DNA of 23,398 nt from Pseudomonadota bacterium. GTDB lineage: Bacteria > Pseudomonadota > Alphaproteobacteria > Sphingomonadales > Sphingomonadaceae. This document shows, in pieces, positions 1 through 7,978 of this stretch (position 1 is the stretch's first letter; each line of letters starts with the position of its first letter). The notes under the pieces were generated by a model. The model had not been told where the DNA came from. It searched no databases and saw only the letters and a list, made by a program, of their open reading frames with translations. A program made the position numbers and the translations under genes. The stretch is from positions 1-23,398 of the forward strand of contig JAEWCW010000213.1 of NCBI GenBank assembly GCA_023390415.1, written 5' to 3'.

Positions 1-2021
1 CCCGTCCGCACAGCTTCACCCATCATGGCGTCACGATCGAGGATCCCTGGGCCTGGCTTCGCGATCCCGCCTATCCGGACGTCAAGGACGAGGAGGTGCT
101 CGCCTACCTCAAGGCCGAGAATGCCTATTTCGAGGCGGCTATGGCGCCCCATGCCGGCCTGGTCGACAGCCTGTTCGAGGAGATGAAGGGGCGGATCAAG
201 GAGGACGACCGCTCGGTGCCGGTGAAGGACGGCGACTGGCTCTACTGGTGGGCGTTCGAGACGGGCGCGCAATATCGCCAATGGTGGCGGCGGCCCGTCC
301 GCGGCGGTGCCGACCAGCTGATCTTCGACGAGCCGGCCGAGGCCGAAGGCAAGGACTATTTTCGGCTCGGCGCGCTCTCCGTCAGCCCGGACGGGCGCTT
401 CGCCGCCACCCTGGTCGACGACGACGGCTCCGAGCGGTTCAAGCTCCGCATCCGCGACCTCGAAAGCGGCGCGGACCTGGAGACCGTCACCGACGTCGGG
501 ATCGGCAATGTCGAGTGGAGCGCGGGATCGGACGCGATCCTCTTCACCGAGGTCAACGACAATTGGCGCAGCTACCGCGCCCGGCTCCACCGGCTCGGCA
601 GCTCGGACGAGGAGGACGTCACCCTCTACGAGGAGACGGAAGACCTCGGCTTCTCGGTCAGCGTTGCCAAGAGCCACGACCGAAGCCTGATCTTCATCGC
701 CACCGGCGACAACAGCTCGACCGAATTGCGCTTCGTGCCGGCCGACGATCCCGCAGCAGCGCCCTTGCTGATCGCTGCGCGCCGCCCCAAGATCATCTAT
801 TCCGCCGACGCCGCGCACGGCCGGCTCTGGATCCTCGCCAATGACGAGCATGTGAACTTCCGCCTCGCCCAAGCTGACCCGACGGCGCCCGGCGAGTGGC
901 GGACGGTCATCGCCGGGTCGGACGAGGTCTATCTGCGCGGGGTCACCGCCTTCCGCGACCATCTCGTCGTCGAGGAGCGGCTCGGCGGGCTCGATCAGGT
1001 GCGCCTGCGTAGCTATTCCGGCGAGGAGCGGCGGATTGCCTTTCCCGAGGCGAGCTACACCGCCTCGCTCGGCAGTAACCCGGAATTTGCGCCCGCCGCC
1101 TACCGGCTCGGCTACGCCTCGATGGTCACCCCGACGACCGTCTACGACTATCACCCGGACGAGGACCGGCTGGAGGTCTTGAAGGTCCAGGAGATCCCCT
1201 CGGGCTACGACCCGCACCTCTACGAGACCGAGCGGCTCGAAATCACCGCCCGCGACGGCAAGCGAGTCCCCGTCTCTGTGGTCTACCGCAAGGGTTTTCC
1301 CCGCGACGGCTCGGGCAAGCTCTACCTCTACGGTTACGGCGCCTACGGCCATGCCATCCCGCCCGGCTTCTCGACCGCGCGGCTCAGCCTGGTCGACCGC
1401 GGCTTCGCCTGCGCCATCGCCCATATCCGCGGCGGCGACGATCTCGGCTTCGGCTGGTATCTCGACGGCAAGCTCGACAAGCGGACCAACACGTTCAACG
1501 ATTTCGTCGACGTCGCCAAGGGCCTGGTCGATCACGGCTTCGCCCGCCCGGGCCGGATCGCTATCCAGGGCGGCTCGGCCGGCGGCGAGCTGATGGGGGC
1601 AGTGGCCAATTCGGACCCGGACCTGTGGGGGGCGGTCGTTGCCGACGTGCCCTTCGTCGATGTCCTTGCCACCATGCTAGACGCCAGCCTCCCGCTGACC
1701 CCCGGCGAATGGCCCGAATGGGGCAATCCGATCGAGGACGAGGCGGCCTTCCACCTGATCCGAAGCTATAGCCCCTACGACAATGTCAGCGCCCAGGCCT
1801 ATCCGCCGATGCTGATCACCGGCGGCCTCAACGATCCGCGGGTGACCTATTGGGAGCCGGCGAAATGGGCCGCGAAGCTCCGCGCCACCAAGACCGACGA
1901 CAATCGGCTGCTTCTGAAGATCAACATGGGCGCCGGCCATGGCGGCAAGTCCGGGCGCTGGGATAGCTTGCGCGAGGTTGCCGAAGCCTATGCCTTCATC
2001 CTGACCCAGGTGCGCGAATGA
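1..2021 (+). CDS. ptrB: Oligopeptidase B (S9A serine peptidase), 5' end cut by window edge
   Basis: Cytoplasmic serine peptidase of the prolyl oligopeptidase family that cleaves short peptides after basic residues. The frame is open from base 3, and its first residues (HHG..IEDPWAWLRD, then YPDV and YLKAEN) are the usual N-terminus of oligopeptidase B. The GTG at 96 is therefore internal, and only about 15-20 residues should lie outside the window. About 672 residues are visible: a beta-propeller in the first two thirds, then an alpha/beta-hydrolase domain. The catalytic Ser is in GGSAGG (codon at 1575), Asp in NDPRV (codon at 1833) and His in GAGHGG (codon at 1938). The segment RGGDDLGFGWY matches the family's substrate-pocket region. 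The stop overlaps the next start as ATGA, so translation of the two genes is probably coupled. Family call is firm; substrate preference is inferred. Confidence 0.93.
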   Translation, partial: RPHSFTHHGVTIEDPWAWLRDPAYPDVKDEEVLAYLKAENAYFEAAMAPHAGLVDSLFEEMKGRIKEDDRSVPVKDGDWLYWWAFETGAQYRQWWRRPVRGGADQLIFDEPAEAEGKDYFRLGALSVSPDGRFAATLVDDDGSERFKLRIRDLESGADLETVTDVGIGNVEWSAGSDAILFTEVNDNWRSYRARLHRLGSSDEEDVTLYEETEDLGFSVSVAKSHDRSLIFIATGDNSSTELRFVPADDPAAAPLLIAARRPKIIYSADAAHGRLWILANDEHVNFRLAQADPTAPGEWRTVIAGSDEVYLRGVTAFRDHLVVEERLGGLDQVRLRSYSGEERRIAFPEASYTASLGSNPEFAPAAYRLGYASMVTPTTVYDYHPDEDRLEVLKVQEIPSGYDPHLYETERLEITARDGKRVPVSVVYRKGFPRDGSGKLYLYGYGAYGHAIPPGFSTARLSLVDRGFACAIAHIRGGDDLGFGWYLDGKLDKRTNTFNDFVDVAKGLVDHGFARPGRIAIQGGSAGGELMGAVANSDPDLWGAVVADVPFVDVLATMLDASLPLTPGEWPEWGNPIEDEAAFHLIRSYSPYDNVSAQAYPPMLITGGLNDPRVTYWEPAKWAAKLRATKTDDNRLLLKINMGAGHGGKSGRWDSLREVAEAYAFILTQVRE

Positions 2022-2416
2022 CGCCTTACGAGATGAGCATCACGGCCACGGAGGCCGACATCGACGAGCTCGGGCACGTCAACAATGCCGTGTGGGTGCG
2101 GTGGATCCAGGATCTGGCGACGGCGCACTGGATGGCAGTCGCCGCGCCCGAGCACCACGCCGCCTATCTCTGGGTCGTGACCCGGCACGAGATTGACTAT
2201 CTCCGCGCCGTCCTCCCCGGCGAGACGGTGACCGGGCGAACCTGGGTTCCCGACCCGCCGCGCGGCGCCCGCTTCGACCGCCACATGGAGTTCGTCGGCG
2301 AGGACGGAAAACCGCGGGTCCGCGCCAAGACCACCTGGGCAATCATCGACCGCGCGACCGGCCGTCCCCTGCGCGTCCCCCCGGAAGTCGCGGCACCGTT
2401 CGTCAGCGTCAGCTGA
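2018..2416 (+). CDS. Hotdog-fold acyl-CoA thioesterase (4HBT/YbgC-like)
   Basis: A 132-residue single-domain hotdog protein, the usual size for 4-hydroxybenzoyl-CoA-thioesterase-like enzymes that hydrolyse acyl-CoA thioesters in the cytoplasm. The N-terminal motif DIDELGHVNNAVWVRW is the family signature: an acidic residue, then GHVNN at the start of the central helix. A later stretch, RAKTTWAIIDRATGRP, fits the last strands. Its ATG overlaps the stop of the oligopeptidase B gene (ATGA), suggesting one transcript. Its 3' end overlaps the convergent alpha/beta-hydrolase gene by 8 bp. The acyl substrate cannot be told from sequence. Confidence 0.88.
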   Translation: MTPYEMSITATEADIDELGHVNNAVWVRWIQDLATAHWMAVAAPEHHAAYLWVVTRHEIDYLRAVLPGETVTGRTWVPDPPRGARFDRHMEFVGEDGKPRVRAKTTWAIIDRATGRPLRVPPEVAAPFVSVS

Positions 2417-2963
2417 AGCGCCGCACCGCCTCGACGATCTTCGGATAGGCCTTGCCATCAACGGCGAAGCCCATATGGCCGCAATCCAGTTCGACCTGGC
2501 GGTCGCTCTCGCCCGGCTCGCCGCGCGCGGCACAGACCGCGACGATGCCGTCGTTGCGCGACCAGATGGCGAGCGTCGGCACCGGCGGCTTGACCGCCGT
2601 GTCAGTCTCGATCGGGGGATTGTCGACCGGGTGGCCGGCAACCAGCTCGTAGAGCCGCCAGACATTGTTGGCGCGCTTGTCGCCGGAGAAAGGCGAGCCC
2701 ATCGTCACCACCTTCTCGACGAGATCCGGCCGGATCTTCGCGACCTCTCGCGCATAGATGCCGCCGAGGCTCCAGCCGACCAGCACGATCTTGCCGCCCT
2801 TCGCGAAATCCTCGACCTCAGTGGCCAGCCGCTCCAGCGTGTCCTCGCGCACCCCCGTGTTGAGCCCGAGGCCCCAGCCGGTCACCCGGTAGCCGGCGCC
2901 CGCCAAAGCGCGCTGGAGGCCGAGCGTGGTCCGGTCGTTGGCGAGGAAGCCCGGCACCACCAT
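2409..2963 (-). CDS. Alpha/beta hydrolase (lipase/PGAP1-like), start uncertain
   Basis: An alpha/beta-hydrolase fold enzyme, probably an esterase or lipase. Visible elements are the first strand and oxyanion region VVPGFLANDR, the nucleophile elbow GWSLGG, a candidate acid in WSRNDG and the catalytic His in CGHMGF near the end. The first usable start is the ATG at 2963, but it falls inside the first core strand (KLMVVPGF), which would leave an N-terminally clipped fold. The same frame stays open upstream to about 3107 and reads like real protein (LLREGVALWSRIWRGFGRL), yet contains no ATG, GTG or TTG. The true start may be non-canonical or a base may be wrong. The gene lies directly behind serS on the same strand and may be co-transcribed with it. 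Fold call is strong; substrate unknown. Confidence 0.85.
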   Translation of the reverse strand: MVVPGFLANDRTTLGLQRALAGAGYRVTGWGLGLNTGVREDTLERLATEVEDFAKGGKIVLVGWSLGGIYAREVAKIRPDLVEKVVTMGSPFSGDKRANNVWRLYELVAGHPVDNPPIETDTAVKPPVPTLAIWSRNDGIVAVCAARGEPGESDRQVELDCGHMGFAVDGKAYPKIVEAVRRFS

Positions 2964-3087
2964 CAGCTTCGGCCCGTTCGCCGGCCCGCGCTCGCCGAGG
3001 CGGCCGAAGCCGCGCCAGATGCGCGACCAGAGCGCGACGCCCTCGCGGAGGAGCTGGCGCCGCGGCGGCGCCGCGCTCTCCGGCCAG

Positions 3088-4347
3088 CTAGAGATACTCG
3101 CCCCCCATCAGGGCGTGCAGTGCGGCCGGCAGGCGCACCCGCCCGTCGTCGGTCTGGTGGTTCTCGAGCAGGGGCACGAGGATACGGGGCGAGGCGAGCG
3201 CGGTGTTGTTGAGCGTGTGGGTGAAGCGCACCTTCCGCTCCTCGTCCCGCCAGCGCAGGTTCGCGCGCCGCGCCTGCCAGTCGTGCAGCGTCGAGCAGCT
3301 GTGGGTCTCGCGATACTTGCCGAGGCTCGGCACCCAGGACTCGATGTCGTTCATCCGGAACTTGCCGTTGCCCATGTCGCCGGTCGACGTCTCGATCACT
3401 TGGTACGGGATTTCGAGATCGCGGAGCAGTTCCTCGGCAATTCGGAGCAGGGTGGCGTGCCAGCGCGCGCTCTCCTCCGGATCGTCGCGGCAGATGACAT
3501 ACTGCTCGAGCTTGTAGAATTGGTGGACCCTCAGGAGCCCGCGAACGTCGCGCCCGGCGCTTCCCGCCTCGCGGCGGAAGCAGGGCGAATAGCCGGCATA
3601 GAGGATCGGCAGCTTCTCGGCGTCGATGATCTCGCCTGAATGGAGCGAGGTGAGCGCGATTTCGCCCGTGCCGGCCAGATAGAGGTCGTCAGCCGGGATA
3701 TGATAGGCTTCCTCCTCGTGGCCGGGAAAATGGCCGGTGGCGACGAAGGCGTGCGGCTTGGCGAGCGCCGGCACCGTCATCAGGGTGAAGCCCTCGGCGG
3801 CGAGCTTCTGCTGCGCCCACAGCATCAGCACCTGCTCGAGCATCGCAAGCCGGCCCTTCAGCGCATACATGCGCGAGCCGGAGACCTGCGTGATCCGCGA
3901 CAGGTCGGCCCAGTCGTTCATTTCGACGAGCTGGACATGGTCGCGCGGCTCGAAGTTGAAACGCGGCGGGCTACCTTCGGTCCGCACGACGACGTTGGCG
4001 CTCTCGTCCGGGCCGACCGGCGCGCCCTCCCATGGAATGTTGGGGACTCGCAGCAGGAGAGCGTCGAGCGCGGCCTGCTTGTCGCCGAGCTGCTGCTCGA
4101 TCTCGGCCGCCTCGGCGCCCAGTGCCTTGGCGCGCTGGCCGAGCGCCGGGCGCTCCGACGGGTCGGCGCTCTTGAAGCTGTCGCTGATCTCGTTGCGCTG
4201 GCGGCGGATCTCGTCGACCCGGCTCTTCAGCGCCCGCACCTCGCCGTCGAGCGCCAGCAGCGCATCGAGATCGAGCGGCACGTTCTTCGCCTCCGCTGCG
4301 CTGCGGACGGCCTCTGGATTTTCGCGGATGAACTGAAGGCTGAGCAT
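3088..4347 (-). CDS. serS: Seryl-tRNA synthetase
   Basis: Charges tRNA-Ser with serine in the cytoplasm. The protein is 419 residues, standard for bacterial SerRS. Residues about 30-110 form the long charged coiled-coil arm that binds the extra arm of tRNA-Ser. The class II core follows, with TGEIALTS, motif 2 around FRREAGSAGRDVRGLLRVHQF and the motif 3 region NNTALASPRILVPLLE with its terminal Arg. The ATG at 4347 begins MLSLQFIRENPE, a typical SerRS N-terminus, with a GAGG ribosome-binding element just upstream. A tRNA-Ser(GCU), one of its substrates, is encoded about 0.9 kb away. No sign of damage. Confidence 0.97.
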   Translation of the reverse strand: MLSLQFIRENPEAVRSAAEAKNVPLDLDALLALDGEVRALKSRVDEIRRQRNEISDSFKSADPSERPALGQRAKALGAEAAEIEQQLGDKQAALDALLLRVPNIPWEGAPVGPDESANVVVRTEGSPPRFNFEPRDHVQLVEMNDWADLSRITQVSGSRMYALKGRLAMLEQVLMLWAQQKLAAEGFTLMTVPALAKPHAFVATGHFPGHEEEAYHIPADDLYLAGTGEIALTSLHSGEIIDAEKLPILYAGYSPCFRREAGSAGRDVRGLLRVHQFYKLEQYVICRDDPEESARWHATLLRIAEELLRDLEIPYQVIETSTGDMGNGKFRMNDIESWVPSLGKYRETHSCSTLHDWQARRANLRWRDEERKVRFTHTLNNTALASPRILVPLLENHQTDDGRVRLPAALHALMGGEYL

Positions 4348-4749
4348 GGCCTCACGCGCTACCGCTCAAAAAGCCGCCGCGAAAGCCCCCGCGCGCGATT
4401 CGTGTATTCCGCGCGAATCGATCCTGCCTGGTCATCTCTTCCGACCAGCGGTCCGCCGCGGGCCGCGTGGGCTAGAAGGACGGTTCGCGCGGCCTCGCTA
4501 CGGTCGGCCTGGATGCCGTCATCACGGATGAATCGACGATCCGGATCTCTCTGGCGCAGCAAAGAAATATGGCTGCTCCGTTTTGGACTTTTTCTCGAAA
4601 ACTGTCAGATTGGACCTATTTCTAAGGAAAACCTCTGTGGCAGCGGAGACAATGCCCATGGCCGCAATGAATTAAGATCACGAATATTTGGCAATTAACC
4701 AATCAGTGACAAACATAGGTTATAAACTGGCGCCTGGGGGAGACCAAGT
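4348..4749. other. 402-bp divergent intergenic region (serS / PilZ gene)
   Basis: No credible gene. The serS-proximal half is GC-rich and holds an inverted repeat (4396-4420). The half from about 4560 to 4735 is clearly richer in A/T than the rest of the window, as expected where promoters for the PilZ gene would lie. A strong purine-rich ribosome-binding site (GGGGGAGA, 4736-4743) stands 6 nt before the PilZ ATG. I could not place a convincing -35/-10 pair: TTGGCA at 4688 is a possible -35, but no good -10 lies at 17 nt. Short open frames here are shadows. Confidence 0.6.
4396..4420. promoter_or_regulatory. Inverted repeat upstream of serS
   Basis: Perfect 7-bp arms, CGATTCG (4396-4402) and CGAATCG (4414-4420), separated by 11 bp. 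It lies 48-73 bp upstream of the serS start. The 18-bp centre-to-centre distance would suit a dimeric repressor contacting successive helical turns, or it could form a leader hairpin if transcription starts upstream. Function is inferred from position and symmetry only. Confidence 0.3.
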
Positions 4750-5154
4750 ATGCTTTCTGCCGAAATCGCGCTTGTACCGGAAGAAAATCGTGGATCGCTG
4801 CGGCGAATCGTGAATCTTGCCGCCGCCGTGCGGTCGCTGGATGCGCTTGCTCGGCGAGCCTCGATCATCGACCTTTCGGAGGCCGGATGCCGGCTCATCA
4901 TGAATCCGCCCCCGGCGGTCGGTTCGGAGCTGATCGTCAAGATCACCGGCCATGTGCCGATCTGGGCGACTGTCGCCTGGAGCAACGACGGCGAAGCTGG
5001 CCTCGAGTTTCACAACCGCCTGCCGACAGGCACGATCGAATGCCTCAGCTCCACGCGCCATCTGCGCGGCAAACGATTGTTCTCGCCGCCTCGGCAATCG
5101 TCGGGCCACGCGGCTTGCACGGCTGCAGCGGAAGGGCGACGGGCCGCACGCTAA
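4750..5154 (+). CDS. PilZ domain protein (putative c-di-GMP receptor)
   Basis: A 134-residue protein whose first ~100 residues form a PilZ domain. Both halves of the c-di-GMP-binding signature are present: RxxxR at residues 14-18 (R14, R18) and DxSxxG at 41-46 (D41, S43, G46), followed by strands of the beta-barrel (GSELIVKITG, IWATVAWSNDGEAGLEF). The last ~30 residues are basic, Ala/Arg-rich and probably disordered. The start is supported by the GGGGGAGA ribosome-binding site 6 nt upstream. There is no output domain, so it would act by binding another protein. It stands alone, before tRNA-Ser on the opposite strand. Domain call is strong; target unknown. Confidence 0.85.
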   Translation: MLSAEIALVPEENRGSLRRIVNLAAAVRSLDALARRASIIDLSEAGCRLIMNPPPAVGSELIVKITGHVPIWATVAWSNDGEAGLEFHNRLPTGTIECLSSTRHLRGKRLFSPPRQSSGHAACTAAAEGRRAAR

Positions 5155-5206
5155 GCGAACGCGCACCCAGCTCGTGAGATCGGGCTGCGGACGAAGCGGA
5201 AAGCGC

Positions 5207-5299
5207 TGGCGGAGACGGAGGGATTCGAACCCTCGGTAGGAGTAATCCCCCTACGGCGGTTTAGCAAACCGCTGGTTTCAGCCACTCACCCACGTCTCC
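5207..5299 (-). tRNA. tRNA-Ser (anticodon GCU, reads AGC/AGU)
   Basis: A complete cloverleaf folds on the minus strand. The acceptor stem is GGAGACG (5293-5299) with CGTCTCC, the anticodon stem CGGTTT/AAACCG encloses GCT (5263-5265), a long variable arm (TAGGGGG...CTCCTA) is typical of class II tRNA-Ser, and the T-arm is GAGGGTTCGAATCCCTC. The 3' CCA is encoded (5207-5209). Length is 93 nt, normal for tRNA-Ser. Confidence 0.98.
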
Positions 5300-5321
5300 G
5301 GGAAACGGCCTGCGGCCCAGC

Positions 5322-5350
5322 CGTATAGTGGCGAGATTCCGATCCATCAA
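5322..5350 (-). promoter_or_regulatory. Sigma70-type promoter for tRNA-Ser
   Basis: On the minus strand a -35 TTGATG (5345-5350) and a -10 TATACG (5322-5327) are separated by exactly 17 bp. Each matches the consensus at four of six positions. Transcription would begin near 5315, giving a leader of about 16 nt before the mature 5' end at 5299, which is sensible for a tRNA. The element also overlaps the far-upstream alternative starts of the neighbouring L,D-transpeptidase, supporting a later start for that gene. Confidence 0.6.
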
Positions 5351-5429
5351 CCGATCGCAGCCGAAATCCCGCGGAGAGTCCGGACCGCTGTCCCGGAACG
5401 AGCGGCGACGCCGTTGGTTGGACAGGGAA

Positions 5430-7052
5430 ATGATGTTCCGAGGGGTCGGCAAGAACGTGAATCCGGATTTCAACCGGCGGAGCCGCCGCGTCCATCGCGG
5501 CGCCGCCTTCGCCTTGCTCGCTTCCGCGGCCTTGTCCCTGTCCGCGCCTGGCTGGGCCCAGCCGCAGCCTTCGACCGAGATCGAGGCGGCAGTGCGCTCC
5601 GCCGCGCGCGGCGATCGCGAGGTCGTCCAATTCTACCGCGCGCGCGGCTACCGGCCGATCTGGGTGCGCGACGGCGCGCTCGGCAGCGAGGCGCGCCAGT
5701 TCCTCCACCTCCTAGAGAGCGCCGAGGCCGACGGCCTCGATCCGCGCGCCTATCGGGCGAATGCGATCGCGGAGGCGATCGAGGCCGCTGAGGGCGGCGC
5801 GCCGCGCGCGCTGGGCCGGGCCGAATGGCTGCTCTCCACGACCTTCGCCAATTATGTCCGCGACGTCCGCCAGCACCGCGACATGGGCGTCGTCTATACC
5901 GAAGCCCATCTCCGCCCGATCATCCCGACCAAGACTGCGGTCCTGAACATGGCGGCAGGCGCCCCGAGCCTGCAGGCCTGGCTCGAATCGGTCGGCTGGA
6001 TGAACCCGATCTACGCACAGCTGCGGGGCGCCCTCGCCGCGCAGATCGGCGTCGATACGGAGCGCCCCCAGGTCCACGTGCCCTCCGGCCCGATCCTTCG
6101 CCCGGGAAGCAGCGATCCGCGCGTTCGTCTGCTTCGGGCGCGGCTCGGCATGGCCCCGGACGGTCCCTATGACCGGGCGCTCCAGAATGCGGTGCGCGAG
6201 GTCCAGGCCGCGCACGGCCTGCCGCGGGACGGGCTTGCCGGTCCGCTCACCCTCGCCATCCTCAACCGCGGCTCGCGCGAGCAGCATCAGCTCCTCCGCC
6301 TCAATCTTGAGCGGGCGCGCGCCTTGCCCTCGCAGCTCGGCCGCCGCTACGTGCTGGTCGACGCCGCCGCCGCGCGGCTGTGGATGTACGAGGATGGGCG
6401 GGCAGTCGATTCGATGCGCGTCGTCGTGGGCAAGCCGAGCGAGCCGACGCCGATGATGGCCGCGACGATCCGCTATCTGACGCTCAACCCCTATTGGAAC
6501 ATCCCCCAGGACCTCGTCCGTCGCCGCGTCGCCGAGGGCGCGCTCCGCGAAGGGCCCAGCTTCCTCGCCGGGCGGCGCTACGAGATCATGTCCGATTGGA
6601 CCGACGATGCAGTCCGGGTCGACCCGGCAAGCATCGACTGGCGCGCCGTCGCGGCGGGCCGCCAGGAGCTTCGGGTGCGCCAGCTGCCCGGGCCCGACAA
6701 TGCGATGGGGCGGATGAAGTTCATGTTCCCCAACGAGCTCGGAGTCTATCTCCACGACACGCCGGACCGGGCGCTGCTGCGCGAGGAAGGACGGCTCTTC
6801 AGCTCCGGCTGCGTCCGGCTCGAGGATGCGCCGCGCCTGGCGCGCTGGCTGTTCGGCGAGACTCCGCGCGCTGCGGGGAGCGCGCCGGAGCAGCGCGTCG
6901 ACCTGCCCGAGCCGGTGCCGGTCTATCTCACCTACATGACCGCGGCCCCGGAGCCGGACGGAGTGGCGCTCCGCCACGACGTCTACAACCGCGACCCAGT
7001 CCAGCTCGCCGCGCTCGACGCGCCCGCTCCCCGGGAGCGCCGCAAACGCTGA
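5430..7052 (+). CDS. L,D-transpeptidase, YcbB type, with peptidoglycan-binding domain
   Basis: Periplasmic enzyme that makes 3-3 cross-links in peptidoglycan. From the chosen ATG (tandem ATG at 5430/5433) the protein is 540 residues. A basic stretch and hydrophobic signal segment (AAFALLASAALSLSAPGWA) with cleavage after GWA come first. An N-terminal scaffold domain follows, then a peptidoglycan-binding repeat (SSDPRVRLLRARLG...GLAGPLTLAILN), then a YkuD catalytic domain. The catalytic site is visible as LHDTPD and, 17 residues on, SSGCVRLEDA with the nucleophilic Cys. This order matches the YcbB/LdtD family. The open frame extends back to a GTG at 5328, but that part is Arg-rich and overlaps the tRNA promoter. 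A GTG at 5457 is another possible start. Confidence 0.92.
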   Translation: MMFRGVGKNVNPDFNRRSRRVHRGAAFALLASAALSLSAPGWAQPQPSTEIEAAVRSAARGDREVVQFYRARGYRPIWVRDGALGSEARQFLHLLESAEADGLDPRAYRANAIAEAIEAAEGGAPRALGRAEWLLSTTFANYVRDVRQHRDMGVVYTEAHLRPIIPTKTAVLNMAAGAPSLQAWLESVGWMNPIYAQLRGALAAQIGVDTERPQVHVPSGPILRPGSSDPRVRLLRARLGMAPDGPYDRALQNAVREVQAAHGLPRDGLAGPLTLAILNRGSREQHQLLRLNLERARALPSQLGRRYVLVDAAAARLWMYEDGRAVDSMRVVVGKPSEPTPMMAATIRYLTLNPYWNIPQDLVRRRVAEGALREGPSFLAGRRYEIMSDWTDDAVRVDPASIDWRAVAAGRQELRVRQLPGPDNAMGRMKFMFPNELGVYLHDTPDRALLREEGRLFSSGCVRLEDAPRLARWLFGETPRAAGSAPEQRVDLPEPVPVYLTYMTAAPEPDGVALRHDVYNRDPVQLAALDAPAPRERRKR

Positions 7053-7063
7053 GCCCATAAGAA

Positions 7064-7094
7064 AAGCGCCGCCCGGTGGGACCGGACGGCGCTT
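7064..7094 (-). terminator. Rho-independent terminator for the glycine-zipper lipoprotein gene
   Basis: Arms 7064-7076 and 7082-7094 give a 13-bp stem around a 5-nt loop. Read on the minus strand the one imperfect position is a U-G wobble and the stem is followed by TTTTCTT-like sequence, as expected for the minus-strand gene ending at 7113. On the plus strand that position is a C-A mismatch and the following T-run is poor, but it may still slow transcription from the convergent L,D-transpeptidase gene. Confidence 0.75.
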
Positions 7095-7112
7095 CCCTTC
7101 TCGCGTGGAGCG

Positions 7113-7691
7113 TCAGCCGCGTTCGCCGCTGCGCACCGGGGCCTGCTGGTAGGAGGCCGGCTGCGGCGCGCCCGGATAATATTGGCCTTCGCGGACATAG
7201 CCGTCGACGCAGCCGTCATTGTTCTGGTCGGCCCAGACGGCGCCGGCGATTCCGCCGATCAGAGCGCCGGCGATCGCGCCCTCGAGCGGGCTCACGCCGC
7301 CGATCAGAGCGCCCGCGCCGACTCCGGCAACGGTGCCCACGGCAGCGCCGGTGCCGGCGCCCTGGAGGGTCGAGACGCAGGCGCGGCCAGTGGTGGCGTC
7401 ATAGCCGGCCGGCGTGCCCTGATAGTAGGTGCCGTTGCGGACATAGCCGTCGGCGCGGCCGTCCTGGTCGCGGTCGGCCCAGACGGCGCCGGCGAGGCCG
7501 CCGATGGCAGCGCCGATCGCGGCGCCCTCGATGGGGCTGATACCGCCGATCAGAGCGCCGGCGCCCGCGCCGGCAGTCGCGCCGATCGCTGCGCCGGTGC
7601 CGGCGCTCTCGAGCGTCTCGTCATTGGTGGTGCTGCAGGCGGCCAGCGACATGGAGCCCGCCAGCATTGCGGCGACGATGGATTTGCGCAT
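7113..7691 (-). CDS. Lipoprotein with two tandem glycine-zipper modules
   Basis: A 192-residue envelope lipoprotein of unknown function. The signal peptide ends in lipobox LAAC (Cys19). The rest is an internal duplication: residues 31-94 and 113-176 align over 64 positions with about 45 identities by hand. Each copy has a glycine-zipper hairpin (G/A-rich, ALIGG.SP.EGA.....GG.AGAVWAD) followed by an acidic loop (DRDQDGRADGYV; DQNNDGCVDGYV) resembling a calcium-binding DxDxDG loop, then a Tyr-Tyr segment. Glycine zippers insert in or line membranes, so an outer-membrane structural role is plausible. The ribosome-binding site AGGGAGAG precedes the ATG at good spacing. A terminator follows at 7064-7094. 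Family is recognisable; function is not known. Confidence 0.85.
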   Translation of the reverse strand: MRKSIVAAMLAGSMSLAACSTTNDETLESAGTGAAIGATAGAGAGALIGGISPIEGAAIGAAIGGLAGAVWADRDQDGRADGYVRNGTYYQGTPAGYDATTGRACVSTLQGAGTGAAVGTVAGVGAGALIGGVSPLEGAIAGALIGGIAGAVWADQNNDGCVDGYVREGQYYPGAPQPASYQQAPVRSGERG

Positions 7692-7978
7692 GGGTTACTC
7701 TCCCTGAATGAGACCGGCCGGCGCAGCAAAAGGGCCGCGGCGGCCATCGACGCGGGGTGAACCGTGACCGCGCGGCATCGTTCCGGAACCGGCTCCGATG
7801 GGGCGCGCGGCTGCGACGTGACGATGCTTCGCGGCGACCAATTGAGGAACAGCGGCGCCGCGCTCCGCGCCGCAGGAGACCGGTTCGACGCAAGATCGAC
7901 TCGGATGGTCGACGGTTCATTGAAGAGACAGGGTGCGCAGGCTTAGCGTCTTCGACACGTTCCGGGTGGGGTAGTGCC

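Noticed and set aside
96..98. GTG at 96 as start of the oligopeptidase gene
   Set aside because: The frame continues to the window edge with the conserved HHG..DPWAWLRD N-terminus, so this codon is internal.
4346..4698. Small plus-strand open frames in the gap before the PilZ gene
   Set aside because: They overlap the serS start or have random composition with no ribosome-binding site.
5712..7058. 448-codon minus-strand open frame opposite the L,D-transpeptidase
   Set aside because: The sense frame has a full YkuD domain with catalytic Cys; the antisense frame has no recognisable motif.
7758..7783. EcfG-like promoter (TGAAC, 16 bp, CGTT) upstream of eipA
   Set aside because: One mismatch in the -35 (consensus GGAAC) and nearly 200 bp from the start; such matches arise by chance in GC-rich DNA.
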